A DNA stretch of 64,000 nt, from positions 28,094,611-28,158,610 of the forward strand of contig OY720345.1 of the NCBI GenBank assembly GCA_963082975.1. The letters are read 5' to 3'. The position numbers and the translations under genes are program-made. How positions within the stretch are numbered: position 1 is the stretch's first letter; every line of letters starts with the position of its first letter. Shown here one piece after another: positions 48,321 to 60,068 of this stretch. Below the pieces are notes generated by a model that was not told the DNA's origin, ran no database searches, and worked only from the letters and a program-made list of their open reading frames with translations. This DNA is from Labia minor. Taxonomy: Eukaryota; Arthropoda; Insecta; Dermaptera; Spongiphoridae.

Positions 48321-48607
48321 CAGCGATTCTCAATCTGTGTGTGTGGGGGGGGGGGGGGGCAAGCATATCCAAGAGAAAATCCCCGATTTTTTTCAATATA
48401 GTTCTAAAAAATAAAAAAAGGTAAGATGATTTTGTGGGCAAACTTTTGAACATTTTCGATTATCTTTCAATTTTTTTCAATATGGTTCTAAAAAAGGTCA
48501 GATGATTGTGCGATGCTCTGAAACATTTCCGATGGGGGGGGGGGGGGGGGCGATGAAAATTATGATTGAAAATTGGGCCGTGAATACTAAAAGGTTGAGA
48601 AACACTG
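48321..48607. mobile_element. hAT-type MITE with perfect 8-bp target duplication and two poly-G runs
   Basis: Ends CAGCGATTCTCAATC and GGTTGAGAAACACTG. CTTTAACT at 48313-48320 and 48608-48615. G runs of about 15 and 17 at 48345-48359 and 48534-48550 face each other across the core. Confidence 0.9.
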
Positions 48608-48867
48608 CTTTAACTCTTTATTGGGATAATAATACTTTGTAGTGTTATTTTTTATGATAAATTTTTTTTTTAATTTTAAATATATTTACAATCAGTTCAT
48701 ATAAAAGAAAAAAATAAATTATATAAGTAAATTTGATTAACATAAATATAAGACTCATTCACACTTACATTTTGCATTCATACATCGTTCATAAAAAGTG
48801 ATTTAGAGTTGTCTTTCAATGATGATCTCTCTAATAGAATTTATTTGTCCAATCCTTATTCTTCGAA

Positions 48868-49150
48868 CGATCTTCTGGGTCCAAAAAATGAAATTTTTTT
48901 AATCTTCCTTTTAGTTTAACTATTGTCAAGTAGGTTGATAGCCAATAGGTTTGTATGATTTTCCAATTTGTAAATTTATTTTTCAAATGTTTTGAGTATG
49001 ACCGATGGGATGAAAAGGTCTCTATGTAAAGATTTATTGGTTATATACCAAGAATCGTTTGTGATAAATCTAAGGATCTTAGATTGTGTTTTTTGTATTT
49101 TGCTAATATTGGACTCACTTGCTGTTCTCCATAATTAGCAGGCGTAGATA
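48868..49150 (-). mobile_element. Jockey-like LINE, C-terminal remnant
   Basis: Minus-strand reading gives W-R-T-A-S-E-S-N-I-S-K-I-Q-K-T-Q-S-K-I-L-R-F-I-T, then N-D-S-W-Y-I-T-N-K-S-L-H-R-D-L-F-I-P-S-V, then (after a TAA near 48990) L-E-N-H-T-N-L-L-A. This is the conserved region after the reverse transcriptase in Jockey-type LINEs. At least one stop and one frame change interrupt it; no tail is visible. Old, inactive fragment. Confidence 0.72.
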
Positions 49151-49553
49151 TGCAAAAATAATATATATAATCATATTAAAAGATATTAATATTGATAATA
49201 CTTAGGTACGGAAATAGAAATTATTTAGATAATAATTGAAAATTCAAAAGGAAGAATAAATAAATTTAATATTAATTATATTTAATAGCAGGAAAACAAT
49301 TTTAAATTTGAAAATATAAATAAAATAATGGAAGAAAAGTTGTATCGTTAATTAATTTTTTCTCTTATTTTATGGATGCACACTCATTTGTTTGTAGTGT
49401 GTCATATGTAAATTATTTTTTTCTAAGTGATTAATTTATTTTTGTTTGTTTCCATAATTATATTTGGTATCTAAATAATTATTAATATTCTTAAGTTAAT
49501 AAAACTGGGATCGATTAAGAGTAGAAGGAATGATGATAGTGAAGAGTTCACAA

Positions 49554-49804
49554 TAGTGATGTATTGGTAAAATAAGAAGTAAGGGAACGCATAGTGAGAG
49601 CAAAAAAGTCCTATTTTCAGCAAACTTTGTTTTCCATATAAGTTTTTATTTTTTTATTCTTACAATACAAAATATTAACGAACACAAAAAAGAAATTCTA
49701 ACAGTAGATTTAAGTGGGAGTTGTCGGGTCTTGAAAAAGTACTGGAACGCGTTCTGGTTCTGAAAATAGGTAAGGGAACGTCGTCCCCTCCCAATACACC
49801 ACTG
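49554..49804. mobile_element. hAT-type MITE with perfect 8-bp target duplication
   Basis: Ends TAGTGATGTATTGG and CCAATACACCACTG. GTTCACAA at 49546-49553 and 49805-49812. The subterminal inverted similarity (AAGGGAACG / CGTTCCC on the opposite strand) extends about 45 bp. The first base of the left TIR has changed from C to T. Confidence 0.85.
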
Positions 49805-51239
49805 GTTCACAAGCCCAAGTGAGGGCAGAAGTTCTTGTTCCTCTCTAACTAAAAAGTTTATTCTACCCATTTCTTACCCATTTATTATATCGAATGGTTA
49901 AATCACATCCGATAGTAAAAAAGAATAAATGAGAAAGCATCGTTTATATTTACATCCGCTATTTTGGTAGGCAAAATTGCAGGATGTTGACAATGGAACG
50001 TTACTGAGATAAGAGCAGGCTATTAATTTTCTCAATACCTGAACTGATTTTAAAACTATTAATGCCCAATTAAACAACAGTTGATAGAAAATAGCTTAAA
50101 ACTAAAAAAAAAATAGTTTTTAAATCTATTTGCAACACAATTGGTAACCATGATTTATTTTTGCCTACCAGAGACGACACAATGTCTTTTCTTATACACA
50201 TTTGTTTGGTTATTATTTCATATTCATTTTTTATAACTATAAAATTGTTTTTTGTTAAAACTCCGAAACATTAAATTTAGTTTATTTATTAATGAAAAAA
50301 ATTTAGATTTGAATCTTTCTCTGCACTTATATTAATAAAAAAGTAACTTCTAAAGCATACAAAATTTTCTTTTACAACTTACTTAAAATTTCATCATTTT
50401 AATATTTATAATTATTTTTATATGTCTAGATTTCAACTTCTATTCAACATGTATTATGAAAATGAAATGTAGCTGTAACATCCCAGATAGATAAATGTTA
50501 TGTAAATATAAGATTATATTTTTTTAACTTACCCGATATACCTGGTGGCATACAATTTGATGAAAAAATAGTTTTATTTTCAACGAAAAATAAATTTTAT
50601 ATCTTTGTATCACGATATGAAAGATTTCTAACATAGTACTCTCTCACTTAAATATAATTATTAATAATTCTCAAATTCTTTCTCCAAAATTTATTTCTCT
50701 TATTATTATTAAATCTATTTTTTAAACCAAAGATTAAAATCTATTTATAAAAAATTCAAAACCGTAATAAGTTTTAATGTTACACCACAATTTCGTTTCA
50801 ATCCATTACTACAACCATATAAATAAATAAATTCTTGCATAAGAATTAATATCTGGGCTATTAAATGAGGGAAAATGTTACTGACTGACTGACCCATTGA
50901 CCAACACTAATAGAATAATGAGCAGTAACCAAATTTTGAGTATTTAACTAATAATAATAGTAATAATAAAAATGGATAACAATTATATTACTAAAAACTC
51001 TGTTAAAATTTCGAATTATAAACTTTCACTTGAAAATATTATATATATAAAAAAAAAATATTTATTTTTATTTAAAAAAAATATAATTGTCATCTTAAAA
51101 TATTAATAAATTATAAGAATTTGAATAATTAATTTGAAAAAAAATAAACGTAAATTAATGATTTCATTTTTTCATCGGTAACACCTTGAAAGAACATATA
51201 ATATATTAATATATTATAAATGTACTTCAAATGATAATA

Positions 51240-51600
51240 ATTCATTTAATGATAGATTGTCGTGGCTTCTTTAGATTCTTCCCCATTTGATTCATAATAT
51301 GTATTGGTTAATTTTACGTTCAGCACGACTTTATAGATCTAACACAGTTTCTGAATCTCTTCCATAATAATGAAGATGCTGCCGTCTGCCGTATTGTAAG
51401 CGGACTGATTTATAAACTGCATAATGCAACATCATAAACGATGAAACAACATTGTTTTAATACAAATGAATAAAAGAAGGAGGTGCAGTAGATAATATAT
51501 CAAACACAAGGATATTTTTCGATAAGCATTTAAAGAAATTCCCGCCCATTGAACTTTATTTTAAAATGACGACTCTTAAGATGTTTCATTCAAATTAGTA
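51240..51600. other. GC-richer island, no gene recognised
   Basis: Includes TGAAGATGCTGCCGTCTGCC and CGTATTGTAAGCGGACTG. No coding frame of useful length; unique within the window. Confidence 0.25.
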
Positions 51601-51810
51601 TAAAATGTTTGTTTCAGAAGTGAGGGGAAAATCTTTACATAATTAATTATAAAAATCCGATTTTATTAAATTCCGCCATTCCTGGGATTTTAAATGACTA
51701 TTACTTTTTATTTATAACATTATTATAATTTTTGAAACTTGAATATTTAAATAATTATTACTATTTATTCATAGAAACATATATATAATTTTAAAATGAA
51801 AAATATTATA

Positions 51811-51826
51811 TACGAGGGCAGGTCAC
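51811..51826 (+). mobile_element. mariner terminal stub
   Basis: TACGAGGGCAGGTCA is the outermost end of a mariner TIR, cut off about 60 bp before the full copy at 51873. Probably the remnant of a separate insertion. Confidence 0.5.
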
Positions 51827-51872
51827 TCTTATTTAATATTTTTTATTTATTACTTCCGGTTATTATATGTTA

Positions 51873-52343
51873 TACGAGAACAAGTCAATAAGTCCGTGAC
51901 TTTTCGAATTTCTCGTCTCTTAAATGAAATGGCAACACTGTTCCTGACAGCAGGCAACTATCAGCTGACTTCTGTCGAAATTTGAACCAACTGAATCTTT
52001 TAGTTTTTATTTAACATCCATTAGTAGCACACGACCTCGTGATTGGAGAAGAAAATGGAAAAAAGTGAATTTCCATAAAAATCCATGACGAATTGCTCCC
52101 TCATCCGAACTATTCTCCGGATTTAGCTCCGAGTGACTATTTCTTGTTTTCAAACTTGAAGAAATGACTCGGTGCAAAGAGATTTGACTCGAATCTTATT
52201 TTTTGGAAGGGATAAAAAAATTGGAGAAACGTTGGACAAATTGTATACAGCTCAATGAGACTAAGTTGAAAAATAAAATAATTTTTTATCCAAAAATCTC
52301 TGTTTCATTCAGAAAGTCATAGACTTATTGACCTGTTCTCGTA
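51873..52343 (+). mobile_element. mariner, internally deleted copy with both ends
   Basis: Opens TACGAGAACAAGTCAATAAG and ends with the matching inverted repeat at 52343, flanked by TA. It has the same deletion junction as the 19.3-kb copy (start codons of transposase joined just before the H-E-L/E-L-L-P-H region) and further small losses. Sharing a junction suggests the deleted form itself was mobilised. Confidence 0.82.
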
Positions 52344-54272
52344 TCATATAAAGGACACAATTTAAGATCTGATCCCCATCAGTATTTTAAATAATGTTTA
52401 TAATTAGAATTTAAATATAAAATATTTTTAAACGCTAAAATGTACAGTATTTTCAATATAAACAATAAAAATATTGTATTATATTATATTTAATTAAAAA
52501 AAATAAATAAATTATGCATTTCATAAAACAAAAATTAATTTTATCTTTTTTACATTTATCCATCTATTAATTACCATTAACTAATATATTTATTAATCTG
52601 AAAAATATTATATTTACTAAATCTAATAAGAAAATAATTATATCTCCAAGTTAAAATTATAAATTACTTAATATGTATATATTTTAAATGATATAATTAA
52701 AAGAAAAATAATATATTAATACATTTATTAACAAAATTCATGAATGAAAATGAAATATTTTAGAATGAATGGATGAGAGTTTTATTTTCTTTTTTTAATC
52801 TTTCAAAAACATCAGATTAAAAATAATTATAGTATTTAAAAATAATAATAATTAAATAATAATTGACGTTGAAAAATATTTAAATGTTTATTGAAAGAAA
52901 AAAAAAAAAAAGGGCAGATGATAAATAAAATTAATAATTTCAAATTTAAACTGATTTCAAAAGAAAAATTATTTAGTTGATTCGCTACGTTCATAACTTT
53001 CTAAGAATTTCATTTAATTTCAAAATGTAAGAAAAAAATAATCATAAAAGAAAATGCACATTTAAAATTTTTGTTTTTACATTTAAAAATTAATAAACTA
53101 TAAATGATGAGTCGTAAAATTAATTATTAAATTAAAAATGACCTTGACAGGTAGAAATACTTCCTGAATAAAATTCAGGACAAGATAAGATTTTGAAACA
53201 AAAAAAAAAAAAAAAAAAATTGATGAGTATGATTATCGGGACAATCCTTCTCTGACTTCATGAGAATGGAATTCATTTTTATTTCTTTTAAAACGTATTA
53301 TTATTATTTTTAAATATTCAAAACGTATATATCGTTTTTTATTTAGAATAAATATAAGTACAACATACTTTAGTTGAGAATGAATGGGGATGATAAAAAT
53401 TTTATTAAAATAAAATTTATTATTTATTCATAGATTTATCACAATTCAGAAATTCCAACTACAGCCCTATAATTGGCATTTGAATATTTAGCAATTCTCT
53501 TGAGAGAATATTTGTAGATATAATTTGCATTCATAAAATATTATTCTTATTTGTGTGTTGTATTCATTTGATAATATATTCATCAAATACACAATTGATC
53601 GAGGAATCCATTGAATGAATGAAAAATATGTAGATACGTCCCTCCTCCTTTTTTTTCAATTCAATTTGATTATATTCTCGTTACAACATGAATTACATGA
53701 ATTGCGTATTGATTCTATTCTAAAATTATTTGTTTATTTATTTTTTCTAAATTATTAAATATTAATTTTTTTTTATTTACAAAATATTTTAAATAAGATT
53801 GTGATGCATTTTGAATATATCTACTAAACAATTGCAAAATATTTTTATTGTACAATTGACTAAAAAGAAAATGAGCAAATAATAACATCGGATTAAAATT
53901 ATATTGTAAAGATAACAAAGAATTAAAATAATCAATAAAACACCTCAAGTAAACATCTATACCTATCCAACAATTATCTTTACATTACCACAAAATACAA
54001 TTTAATAATTTCAATAATAAAAAATCATATTTTAAATTATTCTTTATGAGTAAAATAGAATAATTTTAATTATTTATTAAAAAAAAACTAAAATTTTATT
54101 TTATTGAAATATTTTGTAAATTAGATAAAAGATTATATGTTATTAACAAATTTTCTTTATAATTTCTGTAGTTTTATAGATAGTTAATTAAATATTTTTA
54201 TTATACATTAATATAACACACACATTAATAAAATATTCAATAAATCTATCTTGAATGTTATAATCTAGCTAA

Positions 54273-54320
54273 ACCAGCGATTGCCAACCTGTGGGAACTC
54301 GAACAGACTAGAAGAGAGAG
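54273..54320. mobile_element. Left end of a further hAT-like element
   Basis: CAGCGATTGCCAACCTGTGG is a typical hAT end. No partner end was found nearby unless it is the one at 54965, whose flank AAATAAAC partly matches AGCTAAAC before this end. Confidence 0.4.
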
Positions 54321-54535
54321 GGGGAATATTTATCTCTGAATTATTTATTTATTAATTGTTTATTTTATAGTATATTTATTGTTTGTTTACTTTTGCTTTA
54401 AGTAAGAGGAATTAATTTTTTTTTTAAATATTCTTATAACCTCTGATATAGTTGTATTTGTTGTTACTTCATTACTGAACAAACAAAAATGAAGTAAAAA
54501 AATAATCTTTTGTTTTTTTAGATGATTTACATTTT

Positions 54536-54567
54536 TACCGACCGACGATAGTAAGGGAGGTATTGTT
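54536..54567 (+). mobile_element. Family B 5'-tip fragment
   Basis: TACCGACCGACGATAGTAAG then GGAGGTATTGTT in the element's own orientation; similarity ends there. Confidence 0.65.
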
Positions 54568-54702
54568 AATATTTACTTTCGTTAATTTATATATTTTATT
54601 TAACAAATTTTTTACATTTTATTTCAGAATTACAAATATACAAAATAAGTTTATTTAAATCTAAATAAAAAATAATTGTGCCATTTTATATTGTATACAT
54701 CA

Positions 54703-54965
54703 GAGATACTCAATCTGTGGAGAGCGCAAGAATATTCAAGAGAAAATATTTAAGAAAATTGATTAGATGTGACTGAAAGGAAATCGGGAAAGCACATATA
54801 TACATATTAAATATCATGTTTTGACAATTAGTTAAAAATTATTTAAAAATAGAATCTAAAATACTCAATATACATTCATGTTGTATATATTTTATTGTAA
54901 GCGGGTTTCTATGAAAATTATGTTTTAAAACTTGGCCGCGAATAATAAAAAGTTGAGAAACGCTG
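54703..54965. mobile_element. hAT-type MITE, relative of the 48.3-kb element
   Basis: CAGAGATACTCAATCTG at the left and GTTGAGAAACGCTG at the right, with internal GCAAGAATATTCAAGAGAAAAT matching the 48.3-kb copy. Target duplications do not match, so one flank has probably been rearranged. Confidence 0.65.
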
Positions 54966-56070
54966 AAATAAACCGTTAAGGTGTGATATTTTTTAGAATG
55001 ATTTATTTATGTAACAGATATACATGAATATGATCATTTCTTCTGATCTATTTTCAGAATGATGATCCTAGTAACACTTCACTGTTAAGTACTAGTTGGC
55101 GTGGGGATTGGTTCTTTTAAATCTTCTCTCCAAATATATAAAACCGTAATATAATTTACATCAGTTTTGTATATAAAAAGGGAAGAAAACAGATTTTTAT
55201 ATCTTAAGTTGGGGAACATGGGGAAAAAATGGAATACTAATGCACACAATACATACTAACTATCTTATAAATTGAATATTGAAGTATATGATAATATACA
55301 AAAAAAAAAAAAATTAAAAATCATTTTATACAATAATAAGTTAAATATTGAAGGATAATAATTAAATTATACTCTACAACCAAATTCTTACAATAACTTT
55401 ATTTATAAGTATTATAAGAATTAAAATAAAATTGAAAGGAAGTAGCATTTAATAATATAAAAAAACTGCTTGTATGTTATAGAATATGAATTTTTAATAT
55501 TAGAAAAAAAAAACACTTTGAGTCAAAGAAAGAGAAGAACGTGTTTTTCAAAGTGAATTGCAATGAGCGAAAAAATATAAGTACTCCACTCACGTTCTTG
55601 TTTGTTTCTACTCGTTGTAGTCATCTTCGTTAAGTTGAGCGAGTGAAGGCAAACATTTCCACACAAAAAATAAAATCGTAATCAAGGCATTTGGATTATT
55701 GAAAAAATCAATTTGATTGATATAAATATTTTTCGATGTTCAAATTGTTTGTTTTTGTAATAATACTAAATGTCTTTTTTTAAAAAAATTGATTTGATTA
55801 AAGAAGAAAATAATATTTTTTTTTTTCTTACCAACCCTTCTATTTTAATCACCATCATCCCTACCTCTCTCTCTCTCTTTATTTTATATATGTTAATTTG
55901 TTTTAATAGTAACTTGTTTTAATATTAACTGATCCCCATGAGAAACATCACGATCTTAAATATTTAATTATATATTTTAAATATTTGAATATTAGGAAAT
56001 TTTCAAAACATTTTTTTATCATAATCGCAATACTGCGTTCAAAAACTAAAAAACGAATCCATTTTAAGAC

Positions 56071-56639
56071 TGAGATAGTATTGCGATCATTAAAATTTTC
56101 GATGTCGAGATTTTGATGTTTTTATACGTTTTAAAGGTCCCTGAGTCACTAAGGTTGATAAAAATATCTCTCTGTGTGTGTGTGTGTGTATGTAGACAAG
56201 ATTACGCAAAAACGGTTTGAGGTAGAAAAATGAAATTTAGTATACGGGCATTATTCAAAATTCGTAGTTTTCTATCAACTTTTGAGAAATGTAACTCAAA
56301 TGGAAGAGGGTCATTACCTTCAACGTTTTGATTTTTTTTCCTCTAAAGTGACCGTAAAAATAAAGTTATATGTTTGATAGTTTTTCACTAGACTAAAAAT
56401 TGTATAAAACTGCTATATATAGAATTTCAGCTTGATTGATTCGCTGAAATTACCAGAATTAATTTTTTAACACTGTAAATCTCACGCGCCAACACGTGAC
56501 GTGGTGCCATCAACAAAAAGCCAAACATGCGCTGGTTTAATATTTATTATTTATAATTTATAATTAAATTTATTTTAAATATAATATATATTATTTAATC
56601 CAATTCAAATTGCGAGATAGTCGAGTGGAGACACTCCAG
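56071..56639 (+). mobile_element. Family A copy, 5' tip altered
   Basis: Matches the 31.4-kb copy from TTGCGATCA onward, including a (GT)n tract near 56171-56190 and the complete 3' end (GCGAGATAGT, four bases, stem-loop). The outer 5' tip is replaced. Confidence 0.72.
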
Positions 56640-56923
56640 TTTATTTTTTCTTTTAAAAATCATATTCTAATAAAATCTAATGAAAGGTTAAGTCACTGTG
56701 TTTAAATAATTTTTATAATGTAATATTATTTATCATATCCGGCAACTTTTAAAAATTATTAAAGTAATTATTATTTATAGATATATAATATTATTTCAGT
56801 GTTTTTCAAGTAGTATTCAATAAGAATTCAACACCATTTAATTTTAATATTATATTGAAAAAAATAATATAATTACGGTAGGTGGTAAATATATTACTAG
56901 ATTGTTTTGTTGAATATTAATTA

Positions 56924-56952
56924 AATATATATATATATATATATATATATAA
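56924..56952. repeat. (AT)n microsatellite
   Basis: About 14 AT units. Confidence 0.9.
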
Positions 56953-57496
56953 GTTTATCATTTTATTCAGATTCCAAGGTTTTATTTACATTTAAAATTA
57001 TCTTTGATAATTCTAATTTAATGTTATTCCTGATGGTATAGATAACCTTGGATAGATTAAGAGTATTATAGAAATGTCAGTAAAGAATTTTTTTTGATGA
57101 CATCCATTTATTATATAAAAAAATATCATTACAAGAAATATTAATTATTTGTTTCTGCAAAAATGAAGGTAATTAAAAATTGTTATTTTATTATGATTCA
57201 TGCTTAATGTTTGATTAAAATTTTTAAATTTAAAAAATAATATAGATAAAAAAGGTAAGAATTAAAGTAAAAGGAATGGCGGAATGATTTCTCTCTATAA
57301 ATGAAAAAGAAGGGAAAGAGAATAAATAAAATATGAACACACATCTGGTCAGAGGTGCAATCCTATGAGTATAACTCCTTGCAATGTGATTGTGAAAAAT
57401 AATTTTTTACTTGGGTATTTTTTTGATCATATTTAATATTTAATTACATTTTTATAATTACTTTTGTAGATATATAATATTTTGAGTGTATATTGA

Positions 57497-57984
57497 TACG
57501 AGAACAGGTCAATAAGTCCGTAACTTTTTAAATTTTCCGTTTCTTAAATGAACTGGTAACAGTGCTCCTGACAGCAGTCAAATATCAGTTGACTCCTGCC
57601 GAAATTCGTACCAGCTGGGTTTTTAGTTTTTGTTTGACATCCATTCATAGCACAGTACCTAGTGGTTTAAGAAGAAAATGGAAAATTGTGAATTTCGTGT
57701 GCTCTTTAAGCTGGAGTGTTTGATGTTGTTTAATCGCAATATGTACGCCTTTTCGTATACGTGGATCTACCACAACATACCAGAGACAAATCAGTCAAAA
57801 CAGTGGGATTATCAGGACGAATTGGTAGCCTCGGCAAATCTTGTTTTTTGAAAGGGATAAAAAAATTGGAGAAATGTTGGACGAAGGGTATAGAAAGAAG
57901 ACTACGTTGAAAAATAAAATAATTTTTTATCAAAAAACCTTTGTTTCATTCAAAAAGTCACAGACTTATTGACTTGCTCTCGTA
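57497..57984 (+). mobile_element. mariner, differently deleted copy
   Basis: TIRs TACGAGAACAGGTCAATAAG and its inverse at 57984. The coding remnant reads M-E-N-C-E-F-R-V-L-F-K, then jumps to T-W-I-Y-H-N-I-P-E-T-N-Q-S-K-Q-W (the second catalytic region of mariner) and then to the C-terminal end. The junctions differ from the other two copies, so the deletions are independent. Confidence 0.82.
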
Positions 57985-58719
57985 ACCAGAATTAGAATGT
58001 GAATAGAAATCACAGGTTCTTTTATTTATTAGAGAAAAATTTTTTATATAAAAATGTATTCTAATATGTATTCATTATCAAAAAATTATCAAAAAATAAG
58101 TATATAAATAAATTATTTTACGTCTGTTTATATATTTCTAAAAAAAATATTCAGAAGGCCTAAAAATGAAGACATCTAATACAATTTTGAATTATATTAC
58201 GTTTTCTTTAGTTCTATAAAATATTTCTATTTTCTATTTCTATTTCTAATTTCTATTTCTAAATAAAAATATTTTAGTAATTTTATTTTAGTAATTTTAT
58301 TTTATTCATTTTTTTATTAATATCTATAAATCTTTCAAAATGTAAAGTAATAGTAAAAGTAAAAAAATTGTGGGAATATTTATTTTAAATACCACGTTCA
58401 TTGCATCTCTCATGTGTAAAATAGCGTATCTTAAATTTTAAAAAATATTTCTATGCGTATATATAAATATATATAATTACCTATATATAGTTTTAATCTG
58501 ATTTATGTTTGGCAAGTGATGATTTATTTATTAATAAATTCACCTTCAAGAAAGAGAAAAGTTGATATTTTAACAGGACAATTTTAATTAAACACGATTT
58601 TATTATGTTAAGTAATCGAAATATATCTGAGGAAAATTGTTATAATAATTAAATTAGGTTTGTAACATTATCGGTATTGTAAAGTTTATCGGTTTCCGAA
58701 ATTTTCTCGAATTTCAAGT

Positions 58720-59060
58720 ATAAATTCAGGTTATAATGCAATGGGAAGAGGAAAAAACGGTATTAATCAGATAAGAACAAGTGGAGGTGTTAAAAGTCAA
58801 AAAAGACTTTCCCCACTCTCAAAAGTCCCCACCCCCACATCACTACCACTCTAGGCACTGTTTCGTGTCTGTCTTATTTCTATTCCAAAGTGAGAAGGTT
58901 AAGTAAAATTTCATAATTAGATGAGAGAATCTCTAGGAATTTCACTCCGACTGTCTCAAGGTAACCGCTTCATTAAGTCTGGGTTTTAATTTCAATCTGA
59001 TGATACGTTCGCTCCCTATGACCATGATCATTCAACCACTCCACACATCATTTAACACAA
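58720..59060. other. GC-richer island, no gene recognised
   Basis: Moderate GC stretch (AGTCCCCACCCCCACATC, GGTAACCGCTTCATTAAG, GCTCCCTATGACCATGATC). No long frame on either strand and no TATA-plus-exon pattern like genes 1 and 2. Confidence 0.3.
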
Positions 59061-59746
59061 ATTGAACGAATTTATTTATATAATTTACCTCTTCACTTTC
59101 ACTAAGAATAGTATACGAGAATTTTATGTGAATAGTTAATATTATAAATTAAATAATATAAAAAAAAATGGTTTTGTGTAAGCAATAGTAAAAACAGCTA
59201 TTTGACCTATTTTATCTCGAATCCCTCATTAAAGACATAAAAAAGTAACTAATCATATTCTATTTCATTTTTAAAACAAATGTTCAATATCCAAAATTGT
59301 TTAACATTAAGTATTTACTTATATAATACATTTTAAAATAAAATATTAAATAATACATTACTAAACATGATAGCAATTCTTCATTTAAATTTGTTTATTT
59401 TTAAAATAATATTTTTAAAATTTTTTCGGATTTTTTCTTTTATAAGAACTTCACCTTATAATTCTGTACAAATATATATAAGTTAAGGTTTCGAAATTGA
59501 TGAAACCGTTTTTAAAAAGTAAAATAATTTACTTTTATTTATAATTTATTTAAATTTAAATCCAATTTTTTAATTTAATTATGTTTCATAATGCGATTTC
59601 AAATGTTAAGCTGTTATGTTCTTAACATATGGAACTCAGATAAAGTCCCTTATAGAAGAAAAATATAATTTAGAAAAATATGAGTAAATTGTAAAAGAAC
59701 TTGTAGGTGATTTGATATAAATTTTTAATTTAAGAAAGTGAGGTCG

Positions 59747-59747
<1 letters not shown>

Positions 59748-59780
<33 letters not shown>
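59748..59780. repeat. (AT)n microsatellite
   Basis: About 16 AT units, 110 bp before the duplicated block at 59.9 kb. Confidence 0.9.
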
Positions 59781-59783
<3 letters not shown>

Positions 59784-59964
59784 TGTTATCAAGGAACTTA
59801 AGTGAGTTTATAAAATCGTTCAGTCTGTCGTTCTGTCAGACATCAAACTCAAAATTTTGAAATTCTGACTTCAGATTCGGAAAGAGCATCGAAAAGTAGT
59901 AATGTAAAGTGCCTTTTATTTTTTGATACCCCCTCGGGAACATGGTCAAAATGGCGTCCAAAGT

Positions 59965-60068
59965 TGAAATTTTTAATATTTAAAAATGCGAAATTTTTAA
60001 TATTTAAAAATGCGAAATTTTTAATATTTAAAAATGCGAAATTTTTAATATTTAAAAATGCGAAATTT
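59965..60068 (+). repeat. 24-bp tandem repeat, about 4.3 copies
   Basis: Unit GAAATTTTTAATATTTAAAAATGC repeated head to tail (24 bp; key parts GAAATTTTTAATATTT and AAAAATGC). It is flanked by two diverged 75-80-bp copies (59892-59966 and 60073-60150) sharing TTTTATTTTTTGATA, GGAACAT and ATGGCGTCCAAAGTT. Confidence 0.9.

Larger units (their letters stand above)
49813..54272. other. AT-rich DNA with one mariner copy
   Basis: Besides the mariner pieces and the 51.3-kb island, no coding or repeat structure was recognised. Confidence 0.5.
54966..59747. other. AT-rich DNA with listed repeats
   Basis: No gene recognised outside the family A copy, the mariner copy and the 58.7-kb island. Confidence 0.5.

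Noticed and set aside
54273-54965. One large 690-bp hAT element
   Set aside because: The outer ends could pair through flanks AGCTAAAC/AAATAAAC, but a complete smaller element (54703-54965) with matching ends explains the right end better; kept as two entries.
59965-60068. Possible CRISPR array
   Set aside because: Units are directly adjacent, AT-rich and without spacers; a eukaryotic tandem repeat.
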